Assembly (NCBI GenBank): GCA_011947345.1 | Contig: JAAVTG010000554.1 | Location: 1,426,001 to 1,490,000, forward strand | From: Phytophthora quininea | Lineage: Eukaryota; Oomycota; Peronosporomycetes; Peronosporales; Peronosporaceae | Length of the DNA stretch: 64,000 nt | Reading direction: 5' to 3' | In this document: positions 36,196 to 46,400 of the stretch, piece by piece | Numbering within the stretch: position 1 is the stretch's first letter | Layout of the letters: each line of letters begins with the position of its first letter | Notes under the pieces: generated by a model | Database searches by the model: none | The model's input: the letters and a program-made list of their open reading frames with translations, nothing else | What the model was told of the DNA's origin: nothing | Made by a program: the position numbers and the translations under genes

Positions 36196-36882
36196 ATGGC
36201 GTTAAAACCTTCGTCAGGCGGGATGCCGTCTGACGGAGCTACCGTTCCCTCTCGGATAACGAGAGAGTACCGCTCCTACCTGAGCGGTCAGCAGTGGGAG
36301 GCGCTGCAACGACTCTCGAAAGTCGTTGGGGAGTGCACTGTAGCCACAAAACTGCGCTTGTTGCCGCCAAGTGAGCACCATGTAGTCGTGGTCGACTACA
36401 TAGGGAAGGAGCAGCAGCAGACGACGCTTTCTACTGTACCTCGGCCGGAGTCACTGAAGGTGAACGTGACTCCGTACACGCGCAACTCGCAAGAGCCCCT
36501 GTTGCGCTGGCTCGTAGAACTCGAGACAGCGATTGCCGCCCGACGGATCAGGGCTATATCGCTAAAGGTCGCCTGCACGATGTCGTATCTGGCAGGACGT
36601 GCCAGACACTGCGCGTACGGTCGGCGACTGACGAACAGTACGTGCTGGAACACATACGAGGAGTTCAAGGAGGAACTCAAGATGGCGTTTGAGCCCCCGC
36701 AATCGGAGTACAAATCGAGAACAGAACTCCTCGATCTGCGCCAGGGTAAGCGCGATGTGTTGGCCTATGCCCAGCAAACACGAATAATGCGACAGAGGGC
36801 GATGGCTCTGTCAGCGTTGCGCGTACGTCGCGAAGTGTACGCGTCGAGAGTGAGGCCAAGCCAGGTGAGCACGTCAAAATAA
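36196..36882 (+). pseudogene. Ty3/gypsy-type gag fragment
   Basis: An uninterrupted frame of about 228 residues resembles the retrotransposon gag core. It has LLRWLVELETAIAARRI, then SLKVACTMSYLAGRARH, TYEEFKEELKMAFEPP and RTELLDLRQGKRDVLAYAQQ, the helical order typical of Ty3-type gag. No CCHC zinc knuckle, protease or polymerase follows; the sequence runs straight into the promoter of the next gene, 150 bp away. No flanking LTR was seen. It abuts the Crypton C-terminus with only 46 bp between, so one element probably inserted beside or into the other. Confidence 0.72.
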
Positions 36883-37032
36883 AAGTGCCTTCTATGTCTC
36901 TCCCAAAATTCGCGAAAAATGTATCTCGAATTTTCTCGAAAAATGGCGTAAAGTCTTGAAGTTGGGCCCACTATCCAAGTGTCAAGAGGCTCGCCAAGCC
37001 AAGTGAAGTCAAGTCGTGCCGTTCCCTGTGCC

Positions 37033-38215
37033 ATGGCGACGCCCGAGAAGATCAAGATCAGCATCAAGAGCGAGAACAGCGCCTTCACGCTGGACGCAGC
37101 TCCGTCCGAGAGCGTGGCGGGCGTCAAGGCCGCGTACCAGGAGGGCTCGGAGGCATCTGGCTCGCACCCTAACTTCATCCTTCTGCTGCACAAGGGCAAG
37201 GAGCTGCCGGACGAAAAGTCGCTGGCGGAGCTGGGCATCACGGACGGAGACGTGCTGGTGCACATCGAGGCGGCCCACCAGCCCTTCCACCCGCTCAACT
37301 ACAAGCTGCTGGCCGAGTCCATCAAGAACCGCAGGAAGCACGAGGACAGCAACCTGCAGATGCTCAAGGAGGACAACATCTGGGCCGCCGGGGCCGACGG
37401 CACTGTGCACCGCCTCGGCATGGAGAAGAGCATCATCTCGCGCTCGCTCAACGGCAGCCAGTCGCCGCACTTCACGGCCAAGAAGGTGGGAGGGACGCGC
37501 CTTCTTCAATCAAATGTCGGTGCGCGTGAACGGCTGCAGCTTCCATGTGCTGCCGAGCATGGAGGGAGATGGAACGGAGAGCTCACGACCATCCCGCCGC
37601 AGGACGAAGGCAGCCAGGTGTGCTCGAACGACCTCGTTTTCCGCGACGACGAGGGCGTGTGGAGCCAACGCCAGTCGAGGACCACCATGAGCGGACTGAC
37701 GTCCATGCAGCACATGTGGATCAAGCCAGTGGCGGACGGTATCCTCAAGGTAAGTGGCAGAAGTGATGATCCTATTGTGCTGGAGATTCTGATGGTTGTT
37801 GATGTGTATTGCTGCTGTAGATCGAGACAGACGACCCGACGCTGCGTGGATCCGACATTACGATGCAGGAACTGGGCACGAACGTTGTCATCATCTCGGC
37901 CAATTCCAAGCGTTCAGGTACGAAACCGCACTTGCTGGTCATTTGCTGTTTTGTTCTTACGAATTGTTTTGTGTTGCAGGCCGCCCGTTGATGGTGGAAA
38001 CGATCACGGCCATCGACAGCTCGCGACGTCTGCGCACTATCCAGCGCTTCGACGAGTCGGGAGCGTTCCGCTCGGTCTACGTCATGAATGAAGTCAGGTA
38101 AGGATCAATGATAGTGAGTCCACATGATCTGATAAAGCCGAGCTAACTGCGTGTTTTGGATAGGGTCGTCGATGCTGTTTCTGGCGCCATGGAAAAGTAC
38201 GACAACGTCTTTTAA
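37033..38215 (+). CDS. Ubiquitin-like-domain protein with unrecognised C-terminal domain
   Basis: The ATG at 37033 starts a ubiquitin-like fold: IKISIKSENSAFTLDA, then SESVAGVKAAYQ, FILLLHKGKELPDEKSL and ITDGDVLVHIE (residues 5-85). The rest has FFNQMSVRVNGCSF, GELTTIPPQDEG, NDLVFRDDEGVWSQ, MWIKPVADGILK and RPLMVETITAIDSSRRLR, a regular beta-rich pattern that I cannot assign to a family. Four exons are clear: 37033-37749, 37821-37917, 37980-38097 and 38164-38215, with introns of 71, 62 and 66 nt. All junctions keep frame (ILK-IETDD; RS-GRPLM; EV-RVVDA). Two opposite single-base breaks, near 37494 and 37575, lie in exon 1. No di-Gly processing site follows the ubiquitin-like part, so it is probably an interaction domain rather than a conjugated modifier. 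Confidence 0.78.
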
Positions 38216-38379
38216 ACTGGCCGCTCCCGGTCAGCAGCACAAGCACCGCAGGAAATCAAGAAACTGAAGAGGAATCGAGTACGGCACGCGAGTTATTTCT
38301 TACGTAGCATAGGCCTTTATCCCCACTAATTACCGCCACGTCATGCGTTCGCCCACCAATAACATGTCTAAATCCTAGC

Positions 38380-40490
38380 CTATTCTATGCCTTCCAAGAC
38401 ATCCCACGAAGCACGTTCGAACGCGAGCATCATAGGTCTGGGAGCAGCATTCACTAGCTGTGCGACGTGGACGGGAGCCGAGTTTGGATCGAGTTTCGCG
38501 CCGTTGATGGCCACAAGAACGTCGCCGACAAAAACGTTTCCACTCTCTTCCACTTCGCCAGGCTTCCCTTCCTCGTCGGGCACAAAAGAAGTCACGGCAA
38601 TGAAACTGCCTTGTTGTCCTAGCGTCAGGTACAGTCGGCGTCGCCTTACCTTGATGTAAATGCAGTTGGCGCCCAGGTCATCCTCTTCAGTGTGTCGAGT
38701 CGTGTCTACCGAACTCGCAGTCAAATCAACTCGGTTTGAAGGCACGACTGATTCACTGAAATCGTGTGGAGACAGGAACGACGTCGCTCGGGAAGTCTGT
38801 GTCTTGTGGGTTCGTGCATCAACAGCCATCGCTGTTCTTGCTGCATCGGGGTTTTCTCTGCTAGCGCAGCAATAGCCATCGCGCTTCTTGCTGCATCGGG
38901 GTTTCTCTCTGCTAGCGCAGCGATAGCTGTGGCGTCGGTGTGAGCAGAGCCATATCTCAGGAGATGCTTAGCACTAGACCAACGCTTCGTCTTCACCGGC
39001 TCAGGTGACTCACGAATCTCTTCCGGTTCATCCTGTGAAATGACAGTGAAGCGGCTTGTTTGAGGCTCGCTCGATACTGCGGGCTGAAGCGACGGAGCGG
39101 GTTCCTTTGTGTATGTGTCGTTTGCCTGTCCTGATACATGGGACTGCACCTGAACTCGTTCACTTGGCTGTACGCCTGTACGCCTCCACTGGGTGCCGTT
39201 AATGACCGGCACTAGCGGTGCGGGAGCTTGGGGCCGCATCATCGAGGTCATCATTACTTGCTGAGCTGCGGCAGGATTGGTAGTTGTCTGCACATACGGG
39301 TTCTGTCCCGCCAAATAACCTGCGGATGGCACCGCAATGCGCTGATCGACATTTGGAGCCACTGCGAATGGCATTCGTCCTCCTGTGTGCTGCATTGGTG
39401 GTAGATATCCCAATTGGCGAAGTCTCTCTTGAGCCAGCACCTGATTCATCAGTCTCTGAGTCGCTGCATACCGCAATGGCTGCGATGGCAGGACGCTTGC
39501 TGGTTGAGGGGTTGGTGAGGCTTCGAAGTCTGGCGTGACGTCGGCAGCTGGGAGATCACTGTCGATGGCGTCGGCGGTGCCGCTGTAGTGGCAGCGGCGG
39601 CTTGTACAGAATCACGAGGACCTGCTGGTTCCTGAAACGACGCCTGCGTCTGGTCTGCTTGTGGTTGAGAGGTTGGCGAATTCGACTCAGTGTTCGCTTC
39701 CTGCTGTTTCCGCTGCATCTGATAGAACGCCAATGTAATGGGTCTCTTGGACTTCCGAATTAGGTCCGAAACCTGCAGACTATTCATCCCCAACACCTGC
39801 GTGTCGTTCACCGCCAGGATCAAATCCCCTGGTCGCGCCTGCCCAGTGGCTTGCAGCTCTCCTTCCTGTCCGTCCTCCGTCTTGACCAAGTCTCGAATGT
39901 AGGTCTCGTTCCTCTCGTTCGTGAAGATGGTGGCGTACAGCCTCTGACCCCAGAGTTTCACTCTACGGACGTTCTTTAGTCGAGGGTCCACGACTTCATC
40001 TCGTTTCCGCTTCAAACTGTACTGCCGCATCTCACTGAAGTAGCTCACTGCGGTCTCCCCATTCTTCTTCTGTTCCGGATCCTCCTTACTGAACTTTCCG
40101 GCCTAGAGACAATCGCGATCACCGTCAACACGCATCTCCCGGACAATATCCAATGACCAGACTCACTTGTTTGGCGTCCTGCAGCGTCTCGTCGGCCGAG
40201 AGAATGTCCACGTCTCCGTCGTCGAAGCTCACTTTGTAGAAGAGTCCTCCGCCCACCCAGTAGCAGCCCACGACGGTGCCCCAGAAGCTGCGGGGCCCGA
40301 AGCTCTTGCGCACGCGCCTGTTGACCAGCGCGTCCTGCTCCACGCCCACGACCGTCGCCTGCAGCAGCAATGAGGGGTTAGCCGAATAGCATTGTCCTAC
40401 GATAGAGCAGGCGTGTCCTACGGGTTGCGCGGCCTCCGTAGCCGTGGCGACGTCCGCCGTCGCTGCTGTGGGCTCGGGCATCGCAGCCAA
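38380..40490 (-). CDS. Tudor-like and PDZ-domain protein
   Basis: Exon 1 (40167-40490) encodes an Ala/Thr-rich start followed by RRVRKSFGPRSFWGTVVG, YWVGGGLFYKVSFDDGD and ILSADE, a small beta-barrel resembling Tudor/chromo-like readers. A 64-nt intron (40103-40166) joins AKQ to AGKFSKED. Exon 2 has a first PDZ-like module (ATGQARPGDLILAVNDTQV, SDLIRKSKRPITLAF), a long Gln/Pro/Thr-rich linker, an internal Ala-rich repeat (AIAALAERNPDAARSAM) and a second PDZ-like module at the C-terminus (ESGNVFVGDVLVAINGAKL, LVNAAPRPMMLAFERA). Frame breaks lie near 39480 and near 38857; the second falls inside the repeat. The combination suggests a scaffold, perhaps chromatin-linked, but the domain calls come from pattern only. 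Confidence 0.7.
38825..38925 (-). repeat. Coding tandem repeat, 50/51-bp units
   Basis: Two adjacent copies start at 38825 and 38875 (GCCATCGC...) and encode the repeated AIAALAE(R/K)NPDAAR. The right copy is 51 bp, which preserves frame; the left copy is 50 bp (GGTTTTCTCTG against GGTTTCTCTCTG), exactly where the frame of the host gene breaks. Confidence 0.85.
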
Positions 40491-40632
40491 CCGGAAAAGA
40501 ATTTGGCGGGACGATAATTTTAGGCGGCAACGTTTGTCTGGGTTTTGTATGTGGTATACAAAGCTCCAGTCTTGATTTTCGGTGATCGCAAAGTTGAAGC
40601 GCTTCGAAAGGCAAACGAGATGGAACTTGTTT

Positions 40633-41707
40633 TTAAATGCTAAGGTGAAGGCGGCGATTGTTAGCGGGGACTTGCTGCTGGAACCGCTCCAGAGCTGACT
40701 TCGAGGCCGGCACAGCGCACGTTTCAGGTTTTGCTACTGCGCAAAGCTTGGAGTCAAAGTCCAAAGGAGTGAACGCCTTCGACAGTATCGGAATAAGCGC
40801 ATCTGCGTCGTTGTTCTCTTCGGGGTCGTTCGAGTCGTCGCCGACCAGGTCGCAGTCGGTGGCTTCAACCAATAAAGACACGTTGGTATCATCTTCGGCT
40901 GTGTCGCACTGGTTCGAGTATTCCGACTGCGGTTGCAGCGGCGGCAGCTCGAGTTCTGAAGAAACCACACAATCAAAACGCGTTAGCACTGAGGGATTCG
41001 ACGCACCTCCATAGAGATACTTACCGAGTTCCATGTCATTGTCTGGCGCAGCGCCATCAACTTCGGTTGCGGGTGCGGTAGCTTCCACAGAAACAGACTG
41101 GACCAGCGCAATACCTTCGACATGATCGATCTCGTCAGGCTCGGCAACCATAACTACGCTGCGCTCGGCCGAAATGGCTCTGTCCAGGTTTGACGCGTAG
41201 CTGCGAAGGAACTTGTTCAAATTGTTTGACCGCGCTGCAGAAGTGACGTCCGCATCCGTTGTTGGCGCACTAGACAGAAGCACGGGGGCGACCGTCGCAT
41301 CTCGCCGGCGGGTTTTCGTCGATTGGGAAGGCTGGGGGTTCAAGCAGCGGCTTCGTCGACATGACGCGTTCCTCATCGTTCGGCATTTTCATGCGCGACT
41401 CGAACTTGCTGCAGATACTCTGCACCATCTGGCGAGAGCGAAGCTCCTTCAACGCGCTTCTAATCGACGACTTCATCGGTCCAACAGGGGATCGAACCTG
41501 AATCGAAGACAGGTCTGGCAGCGCCAACTTGAGACGGCGCTCGTGAGCGGGCTTCTGAACAACAATCTCGACTCCGGCAGGCTGGACTTCCTCCTGTTTC
41601 TTTGAATGGTCCTTCAGTGGTGATAGTCGTCCATTCAACCATTGTTTAGCAGCGACTCCCACTGCTACCACCGCGACGAGCAGCAGAAATGCTGAAAAAG
41701 CTTCCAT
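40633..41707 (-). CDS. Single-pass membrane protein, unknown function
   Basis: Starts at ATG 41707 with a strong hydrophobic segment, MEAFSAFLLLVAVVAVGVAA, that fits a signal anchor. It is followed by a basic and then acidic, low-complexity cytosolic-type region with no recognised domain (LKLALPDLSSIQVRSP; NLNKFLRSYASNLDRAI). One frame break near 41310 separates the N-terminal 130 residues from the rest. A 69-nt segment at 40956-41024 has good splice sites (GTAAGTATC...TTTCTTCAG), is divisible by three and lacks stops, so splicing and retention both keep frame. The next gene on the same strand is 142 nt beyond the stop side. Unrecognised family; probably oomycete-specific. Confidence 0.6.
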
Positions 41708-42039
41708 CCTGGAAAGTAAGTGCGTAGGCTTGGGTCACACTTGATTTTCTCTGTGTGAAAATTGCGGTCGCTGTAGGCAACCAATTTGTTAATGTTGCGT
41801 CGCCCCACGTGCACGCAAATACGCTGTTGAAAGTTGGACGATACTACGCACGCCCGATTTGGCTAGTACGCACACGCCTCAGACATATCTCCACTATAAA
41901 TATTGGAACTCCGTTGTGACGAGCTCGTTACTGGATAAGGTTGTCGTCTTATACTTTCTTGATCCGGTCCCTGCTGCTTTTAGTGCGATAAGACCCGAGG
42001 CAGCTCGACGAGTTTGGTGCAAATTTTGGATTACATCTA
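41708..42039. other. Intergenic, likely promoter of the membrane-protein gene
   Basis: It contains CCAATTTG around 41780 and the E-box-like CACGTG near 41807, both upstream of the ATG at 41707 on its strand. Nothing else was recognised. Confidence 0.3.
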
Positions 42040-43371
42040 CTAGTCATTCGGGACCTGCCCGTCAACATGAGTTCCAGGGGCATTCTGGTGAGCGAGGTAT
42101 TCGTTGGGTGACGGAGGCTGTTGCATGTTCCCTTCGTGAGTATTCAACTCTTCCGGAACGCCTGCAGTACCTTCTCCGTCAGGCACTGACGGGTCAAACG
42201 ACTGTAGTTGCAGCATCACTTCCATCGAGAGTGGTTGCTCGGCTCGTTCCAACCGCTCGTTTCGACAGGCTGGTGTAGAAGTTCTTCCTGTTCCGTTCCT
42301 ACTCGGTAACACCTTCGCAAAATCGCCGAAATGCTGGACAGCTGTCATAGCTGCCTGCTTCAGTCGACGGCCTTCCACGTTTAAATTCATATCGCTCGAG
42401 TGCTTGAAATTCGACAGAATTGTCAGCTCCTCGGCTGAAATACTGCACCACCACATGCAAAGTCAGCAAGAATTAACGATGCGCGTACCCAAAAGAAATA
42501 AAAACAGCATGTATATCCGCGATCTGTCGACGAACCTCCACGAGTGGCGCAGGATGCCCTCAACAAGCGCGTAACGGTCCATTTTCTTCAGGATGCGCTT
42601 AAAGCTCTTGTTATTCAGCCAAATGTCGTAGCACTTTTCGCAGCAATCGTGCCGACTTGGCAATTCACGAAGCACGACTCGGTTCTCGCAGTTGTGCGAG
42701 AATAGCATCACTTTGTCCGAGCGGATATCCCTCACCACATTTACTCTGTACCCGCCAACAAAATATTTCCCAAATGCGTGGATCAGCCCCATGTGTTCGT
42801 TGTAGAACGCATCCGGGACGATCCCTGGACAGCGCCATCCAGTCGTTGGCAAGTGCATCAGTTGCCTCTCTCCTGTGGCGTTCCCATTGGTCTCGTGAGC
42901 CACGCCTACTTCTTCCTCACTGCTCTCAGTCCTCGGTCTCTTGACTGGGCTGTGTCGAGTCTCCAGCTCTCGCGAGCCTTTTCCACTGGTCGGTAGCTCA
43001 GCTGGTCCCTCGATGTCCTCTGACTGGGATCGATGCGCCACCACGCGGCCCTTGTGCATCACCCACGCAGCCTCCTGGAATCTGCCGTTCATCTTGACCT
43101 TGAAACCCAATGGGTCGTTGGGTTTGCGTCCTCGTTGGGTCCTGATGGAGTAAATGGGGCCCAAAAGCATTAGCATAATACGACTTTTCCAATGGATTCT
43201 GCTGTTGTTTGGTGCGGACCTCTCGTAGTGCTCAGCGCAGGTGCGACATAAGATCCACTCGCCGTTCTCTTCGTCCAGCGCCTTGATCTCCGGGTCCAGG
43301 CGGACGCTCGCAGGCCACTCGAAGCGTCGACGCCGAGCCTCGTAGGCTGTCGCGGCCATCATAATCCTCAA
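42040..43371 (-). CDS. Zinc-binding orphan protein with two CxxC segments
   Basis: The N-terminus MRIMMAATAYEARRRRFEWP is followed by ILCRTCAEHYERS and later HDCCEKCYDIWLNNKSFKRIL. These are two related C-x2-C plus Trp/His modules about 190 residues apart, separated by an acidic Ser/Glu linker with a basic KRPRTESSEEE stretch that could be a nuclear signal. VDRSRIYMLFLFLL ends exon 1, and a 54-nt intron (42435-42488, GTACGC...TTTCAG) restores frame into AEELTILSNFKHSSD. The C-terminal 130 residues are low complexity. Start could be the first or the fourth/fifth Met. No family recognised. The paired Cys modules and nuclear-like charge suggest a DNA- or protein-binding role, which is inference. 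Confidence 0.6.
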
Positions 43372-43487
43372 TAGTCCCTCCTAAAAGTGACGTCACTATT
43401 GTGAGGGGATGGCTTCGGAAGGGAAGACGATATTGTTGCACTGCCCTCTGTTGTCTTCCTATTGCTCTATGTCTAATGCTGGATAGA

Positions 43488-46400
43488 TTATTTGCTTTCC
43501 GAGGAGGAGCGTGAAGCTGAAGTGGCATCAGAAACAGTAGCACCAGCGTCCGCAACGTATCTGTCGTGGTCCTTGGCGTGCTGGATGAGAGCTCGCCACG
43601 CGCGATTCTGCTTCAGCAGCGTCGAGTTGCCGACGATCCACAAGCTGCTCTTGGCACGAGTGATAGCGACGTTCATACGACGCTCGTCGGCCCAGAACGC
43701 GTCCAGGACGTCGCTGTCTTCGCGCTGTTCCTGCTTCTTGTTCTTCTTCTTCCGCTTGCGTCCGCCGTGGCTCGTACGCACACAAGAATAAATGATAATC
43801 TCCTTCTCACGACCCTGGAAGCCGTCCACAGTGTTCACTTCGATACCCAGGCGTTGGTCGCACTCTGACTCCAGGCGTCCGAGAGCAGCACGCACCTCGT
43901 AGATCTGCTGCTTGTACGGCGCAATGACGCCAATGCGCTTCTTCCAGTCGACACCCGGGTGTGCCCTTATTAGATGGCGTACGAGTTGAATGACCACTTC
44001 CACCTCGCTCAAGTTCCGCAGAGAAGTCGAACCATTCACCTGACTTTGCGCCCCGCCCTGAACATCCATGAAAAGCAGCGGCCTGAACAATGGATTCGTG
44101 TGGTACTCTCGCGCAGTCCATTCGCTCATCTTGGCGTCCTGCACTAGTCGCCCGCCGTAAAAGTATGTAGACGGGAACTCTGCAATCTCGGGGTGCATTC
44201 GGTACTGCTTTGTCAGCAGTAAGACGGGCGACTCATTTTCGACAAGCCTCTGCAGAAGACTCTTGTCGTAGCCCATCGTTACAAGTTTCTTCGAAATGAC
44301 GGTAGCTGGCAGCTGCCGATGGTCTCCAACAAGAACAACGCGATGCGGGCGGAACTTGAATGGGATGAGCGTACTCGCTTCCACGGCCTGAGCAGCCTCG
44401 TCGATAATCAACGCGTCGAAATCTTGGGCGAAATCGCACATGGCCACGGATCCTGCGCCACTCAGCGTGCAGAACACAATCTGCGCGTTCTTGATGATCG
44501 CCTGTCGCGCCTGCTTTGCCGTAGGGAAAGTTTTGCGATGCTTCGTCACCAAACTCTCCAACAAAACTTCCTCCACCTCCCGCGCGTACTTGCGCATCTT
44601 CTTGCGGTTCTTTTGCTTTCGCTGGCCTCTCTAGCTGCTGCTAAACTCGACATCTGTTGTCCACCTTCGGGCTTTCCAACACGAACGATGCGAGGTCGGT
44701 AGGATTCACCTTTTTCGCCATCAAACAACCCCTCGCTCAGTACCCGTACCACCAATTCGTCAACGGCTGCGTTACTTGGCGCTGCTACTAGGATGCGAAT
44801 CGACGTTTCAACCACAGTCTTAGATACCGTCGAAGTCTTCGCGGTTTGAAGTGACGCGCCAATGCGAATACGCGCTGTGCCTTTTGTTTTTGGAGCGTAG
44901 ACAATCCTGCACCATCAAGGAGAGCAGAAAGAAGTCCTAATATCGTTTTCGTCTTGCCTGTTCCTGGCTGTTTATAACAAACACAAGCACGGGTGGCGAG
45001 AGGGGTTAGTAAACTGGAAAGCGGAAGTTTAGCAATAGGATATTACTCACCGGTCCTTGAATAAGCACTCGGCTTTCTTCGCCCAGGCAGCCGAGTATTG
45101 CTTGCACTTGTGACTCGTTGTAGTGTTCTTGGAGATATTTCAACAGCTGCGGAGAAAGTATTGATGCTGCAGGATCTGTTTTCTTCTTCTTGCCAGGGCC
45201 TTGTTCTGACACACCGAACGATAACAGACGGCCTTGCACCAGTAGTTGCTTGAGGTCGATCGAGAAAAATGATATCGACTTTATAGCCTGAAACTCTCGC
45301 GCGCTCGTGGTCGTATTGTGCACTTGCTGTATGGACCAACGCCAATTCGATGACCGCTGGTTTGAGAGACATAACTCTGTCAAAATACCAAAGCTTTGCG
45401 TAGACTCTTCACGTGCACGGATAAGCACGCAGATTTGGTCATTTTCGGAGGTGCTTCCGGTGGAATTCTTGCCGCTTCTCCCTCCAACAGCAACTACCGA
45501 GTTGCACAACACCACACCAAACACGGACATTTCATAGTTCTTCCAGCGAGGAGAACGTACGAGCACTAGATCACCACTTAAAAAGTCCGACGAGTTCTTC
45601 CCTAGAACAGACGCATCGAGGGCTAGGATGAAGTCGTTGCTGCTCGAAGTATTTCCACTAAAACCGCTTTCCGAGAAAATTGCACCAAAGCTCAATCCGA
45701 GGACTGGTGCTGAAGCCGATAAGCCTTGAGAACTGCAAGGCGACACTGACGCGAGAGGCAAATGGCGCGTTGGGCCTGGGCTGCCTCCTCGTTTATCCAT
45801 TGAGTTACTGACCGATGCAACCAATTCTTCCATGATCGCCTCGAGATGCAAGCCACAATATTCATCGATGGAAGAGTGCCGCAGCGGGAGCTTGCCGTTG
45901 TGATGTCGTTGGAAATAATTGTTCGTCTGAACTGCCCCGCGAACATTTCTTGGCGACAGACCGAGCAAAAAGTCGTAGAACTCATCTAGTGTTGGCCACA
46001 ACAGAGAACTCTTGACTGCAGATTTACTTGTTCTGGAGAATGATGCTGTCTTCCGCTTTTTGGGGTGGCTTTCGCTGGTGGGGAAGAGGATGGCACCGTG
46101 GCAGCAGCAAAATCGTATTGATTGCTATCGGTCTGGATCATTCCACTCATTTTGGCCAAGTTTCTATCAGAAGGGTCGGGCTTTATGCGCTGTTTCTGAG
46201 CAGAGTCACCCCCTGCGGCCCTCAAGGCAGCCTCTAGAACGTTTGCGGTTGGAGCGGTGTCTGGTTCACTGCCATCCTCCTCCTCGCTTTCCAACTCGGA
46301 ATCAGATGAAGATGAGGCGATTACTCCCGGTCGCGCTTTTTCTTCGTCATCACAATTTCATCTTCTTCTCTTCGTCATCATCATCTGTGTAACTCGGAAC

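Noticed and set aside
40956..41024. Treating the 69-nt segment in the membrane-protein gene as certainly an intron
   Set aside because: Splice sites are good, but the segment is stop-free and divisible by three, and there is no family alignment to decide.
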